Shown here piece after piece: positions 1-5,312 of a stretch of DNA of 5,312 nt. This stretch comes from Tannerella sp. Lineage in GTDB: Bacteria; Bacteroidota; Bacteroidia; Bacteroidales; Tannerellaceae. The stretch lies in the NCBI GenBank assembly GCA_031279875.1, contig JAITHS010000400.1:1-5312 (forward strand), written 5' to 3'. The notes under the pieces are model-generated. The model searched no databases. It worked only from the letters and a program-made list of their open reading frames with translations, and was not told the origin of the DNA. The first letter of the stretch is position 1, and each line of letters starts with the position of its first letter. A program made the translations under genes and the position numbers.

Positions 1-20
1 AAATTATCAAAAAAAATACT

Positions 21-28
21 TACCTTTG
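21..28 (+). promoter_or_regulatory. Bacteroidota-type -7 promoter element (TACCTTTG)
   Basis: TACCTTTG matches the TAnnTTTG -7 consensus recognised by the Bacteroidota primary sigma factor. The partner -33 TTTG-type element is expected about 19-21 bases upstream. That would lie at or just beyond the left edge of the window, so it cannot be checked. Transcription would start at roughly 33-37, giving a leader of about 80 nt before the first start codon. Only A-rich sequence precedes the element. The match is exact at all six fixed positions, but the motif is short and only half of the promoter is visible. Confidence 0.6.
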
Positions 29-42
29 CGGCGATTATTTCA

Positions 43-92
43 GGCAAAGTTTTAACGCTCCTCGACTTTGTCGGAAAAATTAAAGAAGGAGC
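43..92 (+). promoter_or_regulatory. Structured 5' leader: candidate hairpin plus loop-to-AGGAGC pairing
   Basis: Bases 43-50 (GGCAAAGT) can pair with 65-72 (ACTTTGTC) in an eight-pair stem with one G-T(U) pair and a 14-nt loop (51-64). Within the loop and its edge, GCTCCT (57-62) is an exact complement of AGGAGC (87-92), the only Shine-Dalgarno-like sequence in the leader. Both pairings together would form an H-type pseudoknot. AGGAGC ends 21 nt before the ATG at 114, too far for normal Shine-Dalgarno use, and many Bacteroidota genes do not depend on one. This may therefore be RNA structure or stability rather than direct masking of a ribosome site. It does not match a riboswitch class I recognise. 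The pairings are read directly; any function is inference. Confidence 0.3.
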
Positions 93-113
93 CTTTACTT
101 ATTCTATTTTATT

Positions 114-3100
114 ATGACAACAATGAAAAAAAAAATGTTTGCAAAAACCCTCAAAACCCTAATATCAGGAGGGGTATTTGCCTGTCTATCAATCAGTTAC
201 GTACAGGCTGACAATCGACCTGTAATTTCAACTGAAGTTCAGCAAACACGTCAGATTACGGGTACGGTTATCGACAAAACGGGCGAGCCGCTGGCAGGCG
301 CCAACGTTAGCGTCAAAGGCACTACCAATGGTGCCGTTACCGACAGCGACGGTAAATTTACACTCAACAACGTACCGTCAGGCGCCACAATTCAGGTGTC
401 CTATTTGGGCTACACGACGCAAGAAATTGCCTACACCGGACAAGCACAACTTACAATTACACTCGCCGAAGACACCCAGTTGCTCGACGAAGTAGTAGTA
501 ACGGCGCTTGGTATCAAGAAAGAAAAGAAAGCCCTCGGCTATGCAGTTCAAGACATCAAATCCGACGAACTGCTGAAAATCAAGACCGCCAATCCGCTGA
601 ACTCTCTTGCCGGCAAAATAGCAGGAGTAAACATCACGCAATCGTCAGGTGCTGCCGGTGCGGGAGCGCAGATACAGTTGCGCGGCGGCACATCGCTTTC
701 GGAAACACGTGATAATCAGCCGCTTTTCATCGTTGACGGCATTGTTTACGACAACTCGACCTCGATTGTCGGAAACACCTCATTCGACGGAATGGGTTCG
801 AGCGCCACGACAGGCAGCAACCGCATTATGGACATCAACCCCGAAGACATCGAAAATATCTCTGTACTGAAAGGTCCGGCGGCATCAGCCCTCTACGGCT
901 CGCGGGCAGCAAACGGCGTACTGATTATTACTACCAAGAAAGGCGCCGAAGGCTCTGTATCGGTTGATTTCAGTTCCAAACTGTCAACAGCATGGATAAA
1001 CCGCCTGCCCGAACAGCAAAGCAAATTCGGTCGCGGATTATATCAAACCGACGGAACTCTCGATCCCACCTCCGTTATCTATTCATCGTGGGGCGCCGAA
1101 ATCGGCAACAAACCGATATATAATAATGTAGAGAATTTCTTCCAAACCGGACATACATGGGACAATACCGTAAGCATCTCCGGCGGACATAAAAACGGCT
1201 CATTCTATTTCTCCGCATCCAACTTCGACCAAACCGGCATCGTACCTACAACAGGATACGACAAGACGACGTTTCGTTTTAATGCCGAGCAAAAATACGG
1301 ACGTATGACATTCAACGTCGGCACGGCATACTCGCTCGCCAACACACAAAAAACCCTTACCAGCGCAGGACTTTACGCTTCGGGAGGCACAGGAACAATG
1401 AATCAGGTTTACCGCTGGGCAAGAAACGAAAACATGCAACAATGGCTCAATCCAGACGGTACAAAATACGTCTTTGAACAATATCGCAACCCCGACGGCT
1501 CACGCAACGAAGACTCCTATCCGCTCGGAGAGCTTGTTGAAAACCCTTATTGGATACTCAACAAAAACAAAATGACCGACAAAACCGACCGCTTTACCGG
1601 CAACAGCGCCATCGACTTTAAGATAACCGACTGGTGGAATGTTACTTACCGCGCAGGTATCGACAGTTATACTACCGGCAACTACACCATGATAGCCCCA
1701 GGCGGAGAACTGACAAAAGCCGATATGCAAAACGGTCAGTTGAGCGAAAACGAATTGAAATACCGCTTTCTGTCGTCGAACCTGATGTCGAACATGAACA
1801 AAAAATTCGGCGATTTCGAAGCCGGTCTGCTGTTCGGATGGAGCGAAGAAGAAAGCAAATCGGAAACTAATTACCGTATGGGTAAAAACTTCCCCGAACC
1901 CGATATGCCGACTTTCGGTACTATCACTTCCGAAAACGAAACTCTGGCGCAAACACACAGCATGGACCGTATCCGCAGTTTCTACGGCGAAATACGCGGA
2001 GCCTACAAAAACATTGTATATCTGACCGTTACAGGGCGTCAAGACAAATCTTCAACCCTCTACTCGCCTATACTGGGAGACGCCAACGCTTCTTATTTCT
2101 ATCCTTCGGTTTCGGGAAGCATAGTATTTTCCGAACTTATTCCAAAGAAAGAAATTCTCAATTTCGGTAAAATACGCGCATCATGGGCAAAAGTCGGTAA
2201 AGCAACAAATGCTTACGCTACAAACACTACGCTTTGGGATTCGCAAACATTTATTCAGGATAAAACAGGCACAAGCACATTCTGGTATCGCGGCAATCCG
2301 TATCTGAAACCCGAAATGACGTCTTCCATTGAGTTAGGTCTTGACCTGCGCTTCCTTGACGGACGTTTCGGATTAGACATCACTTATTACAAGAACAATT
2401 CTTATAATCAGATACTTAACCCGCGTACAAGTCAGGCTACCGGCTTTATATTCAACTATTCCAACATCGGCGAAATATTCAACAAAGGACTTGAAGTATC
2501 TATCACCGCCCAGCCTGTTAAAACAAAAGATTTTACTTGGGACGCCACTCTCAACATAGCCGGCAATCGCGGAACGGTAGGAACCATCCATTCAAGTCTT
2601 CCTATCCTCTATGTAACAAGCGTACAGGTAGGTAACGCTAAAGCAGCATCGTTTGAAAACGGTAACTTTATGGCTATTTCCGGCTCCCGCTGGACACGTC
2701 CGAGCAACGCTTACGACAAACTGAAAGTAAAAGACGCCAAAAACGAACTCAAAGCTCTCGGAGATATGAAAGACCTCGTTGTGCTTGACCAGTGGGGAAT
2801 GCCGACTTCGGATAATTTGACTACCTACAATATCGGTAACCGCGAACCAAAATTCACCGGCGGCTTCAACAACAGTCTGCAATATAAAAACTGGAACTTC
2901 TCTTTCCTGCTTGATTTCCGCAAAGGCGGCGTCGTTTATAACGGTACCGAATACTGGATGATGTCGCAAGGAATGTCGCCCGAATCATTAAACCGCGACA
3001 AACTGACTATCTCCGGCGTTATTCAAACCGGCACAAAAGACGGCATCGGTTATGACGCTAACGGCAATGAAACAGCAATCAAAATACCCATTTATGAAAA

Positions 3101-3488
3101 GAAAGAAATGACTTTTGAAGCCGACAAAACATATCCCGTCAGCGAAACAGCCAATCAAAGCGGCAGATACATCATTCAACAATATCTCCGAGATTATTAT
3201 CTCCGAGAATCCGCCAACTTCATGACCGAGACCAACTGGCTCCGTTTGCGCTCATTATCACTCTCTTACAGCGTGCCGCACAAATGCCTTGCGTACTCCA
3301 AGTTTATAAAAGGCTGCACATTTTCGGTTACAGGCACAAACTTACTGCTGCTAACCAACTATAAAGGATTAGACCCCGAAGCATCGGCAGCAGGCTCCGG
3401 CATAGGCGGTTCCAGCTCCGTCGGTATCGAATATTGCAACGTCCCTGCAACAGCGGGAATGTCTTTCGGTATAAATCTCAAATTTTAA
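114..3488 (+). CDS. SusC/RagA-family TonB-linked outer-membrane nutrient transporter
   Basis: A complete 1124-residue protein of the usual size for SusC-type receptors. It is a 22-strand-type outer-membrane barrel that imports nutrient oligomers using TonB energy, together with the SusD-like lipoprotein encoded next. Visible parts in order: a signal peptide (residues 1-32: lysines 5-7, hydrophobic core 16-30, likely cleavage after VQA); a carboxypeptidase-D-regulatory-like beta-sandwich (about 47-120, ITGTVIDKTGEPLAGANV onward); a Ton box DEVVVTALG (125-133); a plug domain (about 137-277) with PLFIVDGI at 203-210 and ENISVLKGPAASALYGSRAA at 247-266, both typical of the family; and a barrel from about 280 to the end. 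Late signatures are NWLRLRSLSLSYSVP (1041-1055) and the NLLLLTNYKGLDPE region. The last residue is Phe, as expected for recognition by the BAM assembly machinery. There is no STN signalling domain between the signal peptide and the beta-sandwich. Start at 114 (MTTM) and start at 123 (MKKKMF) are both plausible; the second gives a more standard signal peptide. No frameshift or internal stop is seen. The substrate is unknown. Confidence 0.97.
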   Translation: MTTMKKKMFAKTLKTLISGGVFACLSISYVQADNRPVISTEVQQTRQITGTVIDKTGEPLAGANVSVKGTTNGAVTDSDGKFTLNNVPSGATIQVSYLGYTTQEIAYTGQAQLTITLAEDTQLLDEVVVTALGIKKEKKALGYAVQDIKSDELLKIKTANPLNSLAGKIAGVNITQSSGAAGAGAQIQLRGGTSLSETRDNQPLFIVDGIVYDNSTSIVGNTSFDGMGSSATTGSNRIMDINPEDIENISVLKGPAASALYGSRAANGVLIITTKKGAEGSVSVDFSSKLSTAWINRLPEQQSKFGRGLYQTDGTLDPTSVIYSSWGAEIGNKPIYNNVENFFQTGHTWDNTVSISGGHKNGSFYFSASNFDQTGIVPTTGYDKTTFRFNAEQKYGRMTFNVGTAYSLANTQKTLTSAGLYASGGTGTMNQVYRWARNENMQQWLNPDGTKYVFEQYRNPDGSRNEDSYPLGELVENPYWILNKNKMTDKTDRFTGNSAIDFKITDWWNVTYRAGIDSYTTGNYTMIAPGGELTKADMQNGQLSENELKYRFLSSNLMSNMNKKFGDFEAGLLFGWSEEESKSETNYRMGKNFPEPDMPTFGTITSENETLAQTHSMDRIRSFYGEIRGAYKNIVYLTVTGRQDKSSTLYSPILGDANASYFYPSVSGSIVFSELIPKKEILNFGKIRASWAKVGKATNAYATNTTLWDSQTFIQDKTGTSTFWYRGNPYLKPEMTSSIELGLDLRFLDGRFGLDITYYKNNSYNQILNPRTSQATGFIFNYSNIGEIFNKGLEVSITAQPVKTKDFTWDATLNIAGNRGTVGTIHSSLPILYVTSVQVGNAKAASFENGNFMAISGSRWTRPSNAYDKLKVKDAKNELKALGDMKDLVVLDQWGMPTSDNLTTYNIGNREPKFTGGFNNSLQYKNWNFSFLLDFRKGGVVYNGTEYWMMSQGMSPESLNRDKLTISGVIQTGTKDGIGYDANGNETAIKIPIYEKKEMTFEADKTYPVSETANQSGRYIIQQYLRDYYLRESANFMTETNWLRLRSLSLSYSVPHKCLAYSKFIKGCTFSVTGTNLLLLTNYKGLDPEASAAGSGIGGSSSVGIEYCNVPATAGMSFGINLKF

Positions 3489-3515
3489 TTATTAATCATT
3501 TAAAAAGTATTTGAT
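3489..3515 (+). other. Short transporter-lipoprotein intergenic gap, no terminator
   Basis: This gap of 27 bases is almost entirely A and T. It has no GC-rich stem, no TAnnTTTG promoter element and no purine-rich Shine-Dalgarno sequence ahead of the ATG at 3516. The spacing and lack of signals support co-transcription of the two genes as an operon. Translation of the second gene would start from an unstructured AT-rich site, as is common in Bacteroidota. Confidence 0.7.
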
Positions 3516-5267
3516 ATGAAAAAAATAAAATATTCACTGACCGCTCTCTGTATGTTTCTGGCAATGACGTCGTGTATGAACCTCGACATCAATACCGACC
3601 CCGATACACCTAACAGTACTTCGGGCAATGTCGCATCACGCCTGCCAGCCATTCAGTTCTGGATGGGACATACTTTTCAAACAACAGGCTTTTTCGCCGC
3701 TTTGATGAACCAGCAAATAACGTTAGCCAGAACCGCCAGCGCCGACCGTTACGGCTCGCTTGCCGAATGGTCGGCGGCCAACATTACCGCCAGCACATAT
3801 CCTTATCAGGCGTTCTTCGTCGGCCTTGGCGGCACCTTGCCCGATGTCAATGCTATGGCAGCAAAAGAAGGCGCTTATCATTATCAAGCGATAGTAAAAG
3901 CCTTCCGCGCTATGGGATTTATGATTCTTGCCGACGTTTACGGCGAAATGCCTTATACTAACGCTCTTACAGTCGAAATCAATCCTTCTTACGACAACGG
4001 CAAAACAATCTTCAACGGCGCTCTTGCCGAAATAGATGAAGCCATCGAATTGTTCGGCAAAACACAAGAACCGGGCGCTACTCCCCTCTCCGCAGGCGAT
4101 GTTTGGAACGGCGGCGATGTCAATAAATGGATTAAATTCTGCTACGGCCTTAAAGCTCGCTGGCTCAATAATCTGTCGAAAAAAACCGACCTCTATGACC
4201 CTGACGCTATCCTCGCCGCATTAGAAAACGGCCCTAAAAGCAATGCCGAAAATACTCTTATCAATCACGAATTGGCATCGGTAGCAGTTGCCGACCATCT
4301 CTGGGGCGATGATGTTAAAACAAATTATCTGTATATCTGGATGTTGAACTGGGGCAGAACGTATTATGTTACCAAATGGTATGCCGATATACTGTCCGAT
4401 TTCGACGGAAAAGGTATCGTTGACCCGCGTGCCGACAAGCTAATCCCTTCGGCTCAATACAACATCGACGGCGTTAAAACGTGGAAACGCACCCCAGGCG
4501 TTGACATGGCTACGGACATACGAATAGGAACCAACTTTAGAGCTGCCGGTACTTATACCGACAAATGGAACGTAACCGAAACGCAGGATTCTTTTGTCGT
4601 TTCAATGCAATCGAAAGGAATACACAGTCCGGCATACAAAGACGTTGCCGACGACGGTACGGTGCTTAATTCGGGTACATACTACGCTCGCTCCGACGCT
4701 CCGTCGCATTTGATGACATATCCCGAAATGTGCTTTATCAAAGCAGAAGTTCTTTTCCGTCGTAACGATAAAAACGGCGCTTTTGCCGCCTATAAGGAAG
4801 GCATCAAAGCGCATATCGACTTGCTCAACGAGAAATTGATTGAAGGCAACCCCAATGTAGCACTGGCGAAAATCTCGGCCACCGACAGAGATGCTTTCCT
4901 CAACTCCGAAGCCGTAGGTAGCGCTAACGACATTACGCTGGGCAAAATCATGACCCAAAAGTTTATCGCTCTGTCGTACTCAAACCAAAACTGGAACGAT
5001 ATGAGACGTCTCGATTACGGCATGGCCGGCGGAGTAGCACCCGGAGCATATCTCGGATGGAAAGAACCATACGAACATTCTACCGGCTACGTTGACCTCA
5101 AATGGATACCCGCAGGCAAACAGTATCGCCGATTAGGATACGTTTCTCACGAGTTTAACTACAATAATCATAACCTCTCCGCTTCCCACCCGCGTGCGCT
5201 CCAAGACGACATTCGCTCTTATCCGGTTTGGTTTGACTATCCTAACGATGACTATATTCCGAAATAG
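3516..5267 (+). CDS. SusD/RagB-family surface nutrient-binding lipoprotein (SusD-like_2 type)
   Basis: A complete 583-residue partner of the upstream transporter. SusD-like proteins are lipid-anchored on the outer face of the outer membrane, bind the nutrient and act as a hinged lid on the SusC barrel. A lipoprotein signal is clear: MKKIKYS, hydrophobic core 8-17, then lipobox MTSC with the lipidated Cys at residue 20. The mature start CMNLDINTDPDTPN is typical of the family. Family-like segments are LADVYGEMPYTNAL (138-151), NGGDVNKWIKFCYGLKARWL (198-217) followed by NNLSKK, TYPEMCFIKAEVLFR (401-415), IMTQKFIALSYSNQNWNDMRR (478-498) and a C-terminal SYPVWFDYPNDD. Helices around 122-145, 164-181, 401-415 and 421-441 are probably the TPR-like scaffold. 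The NGGD-W-KF-LKARWL pattern points to the SusD-like_2 branch rather than classical starch SusD; this subfamily call is from memory of the pattern, not a search. Residues 261-289 are very rich in Trp and Tyr and may include the ligand site. The gene starts 27 bp after the transporter stop, and ATG 3516 is the only start that gives the full signal peptide. The substrate cannot be inferred. Confidence 0.96.
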   Translation: MKKIKYSLTALCMFLAMTSCMNLDINTDPDTPNSTSGNVASRLPAIQFWMGHTFQTTGFFAALMNQQITLARTASADRYGSLAEWSAANITASTYPYQAFFVGLGGTLPDVNAMAAKEGAYHYQAIVKAFRAMGFMILADVYGEMPYTNALTVEINPSYDNGKTIFNGALAEIDEAIELFGKTQEPGATPLSAGDVWNGGDVNKWIKFCYGLKARWLNNLSKKTDLYDPDAILAALENGPKSNAENTLINHELASVAVADHLWGDDVKTNYLYIWMLNWGRTYYVTKWYADILSDFDGKGIVDPRADKLIPSAQYNIDGVKTWKRTPGVDMATDIRIGTNFRAAGTYTDKWNVTETQDSFVVSMQSKGIHSPAYKDVADDGTVLNSGTYYARSDAPSHLMTYPEMCFIKAEVLFRRNDKNGAFAAYKEGIKAHIDLLNEKLIEGNPNVALAKISATDRDAFLNSEAVGSANDITLGKIMTQKFIALSYSNQNWNDMRRLDYGMAGGVAPGAYLGWKEPYEHSTGYVDLKWIPAGKQYRRLGYVSHEFNYNNHNLSASHPRALQDDIRSYPVWFDYPNDDYIPK

Positions 5268-5312
5268 TTAGAGAGTTGTACCCCAAACCCTTGCAGTGGT
5301 TTTAGAACCCTG
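5268..5312 (+). other. Truncated downstream intergenic region with small repeats
   Basis: After the TAG stop, 45 bases remain with no coding start. AAACC (5285-5289) can pair with GGTTT (5298-5302) across an 8-nt loop. GGTT (5298-5301) can alternatively pair with AACC (5306-5309). AACCCT occurs twice, at 5286-5291 and 5306-5311. The stems are too weak, and no proper T-run follows, to call a terminator. What follows, including any further operon genes, lies outside the window. Confidence 0.3.

Noticed and set aside
86..91. AAGGAG as the Shine-Dalgarno site of the transporter gene
   Set aside because: It ends 22 bases before the ATG at 114 and 31 before the one at 123, beyond functional spacing. 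It is retained only as a partner in the leader-structure observation.
649..870. 73-residue plus-strand frame in an alternative phase inside the plug region
   Set aside because: The overlapped frame encodes the conserved plug motifs of the transporter. The alternative product is Arg/Ser/Thr-rich and has no supporting start context.
1500..2042. 180-residue open frame on the minus strand inside the transporter gene
   Set aside because: It lies wholly antisense to strongly supported SusC coding sequence. Its translation is low-complexity (rich in V, F, G, H) with no recognisable domain, and such frames arise readily opposite genes that rarely use TTA, CTA and TCA codons.
2592..2969. 125-residue antisense frame under the barrel region
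   Set aside because: It is a coding shadow of the transporter, with no own promoter, ribosome site or recognisable protein family.
3486..3508. AT-rich near-palindrome between the two genes as a terminator or promoter
   Set aside because: It has no G/C pairs to stabilise a stem, no following T-run and no TAnnTTTG element; TATTTG at 3509 is missing a base relative to the -7 consensus.
4602..4958. 118-residue antisense frame within the lipoprotein gene
   Set aside because: It overlaps conserved SusD coding sequence, including the TYPEMCFIKAE motif; its translation shows no domain or targeting signal.

Overview
The window holds one complete SusC/SusD-type nutrient-uptake pair, both genes on the + strand, that fills nearly all of the 5.3 kb. 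Pairs of this kind are characteristic of the phylum Bacteroidota. The other signals agree with that: a TAnnTTTG-type -7 promoter element at the left edge, start codons without well-placed Shine-Dalgarno sequences and with AT-rich sequence just upstream, a SusC-like receptor with an N-terminal carboxypeptidase-regulatory-like domain, and a SusD-like lipoprotein. The source is most likely a member of the Bacteroidales or a close relative. Genus and species cannot be read from the window.

Layout: positions 1-113 are a promoter and 5' leader. The leader has a candidate hairpin whose loop is complementary to an AGGAGC sequence further along the leader. Positions 114-3488 encode a 1124-residue SusC/RagA-family TonB-dependent outer-membrane transporter. 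A 27-bp AT-rich gap (3489-3515) with no terminator follows. Positions 3516-5267 encode a 583-residue SusD/RagB-family surface lipoprotein. Positions 5268-5312 are the start of the downstream intergenic region, cut off by the window edge.

How they work together: by established knowledge of SusCD complexes, the lipoprotein sits on the cell surface as a lid over the extracellular face of the barrel, and the two capture an oligomeric nutrient. The TonB-ExbBD system then drives import by pulling on the Ton box near the SusC N-terminus. The substrate cannot be told from this window. No glycoside hydrolase, peptidase, SusE/F-like protein or regulator is present. The SusD resembles the SusD-like_2 type rather than the classical starch SusD, so a non-starch substrate (glycan or peptide) is open. 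The SusC lacks the N-terminal signalling (STN) domain, which argues against direct control by a FecR-type anti-sigma/ECF sigma pair.

I see no mobile element, CRISPR array, tRNA/rRNA or clearly novel system. The observations worth a second look are modest: the leader structure, the aromatic-rich stretch in the SusD, the atypical lipoprotein export region and small repeats.
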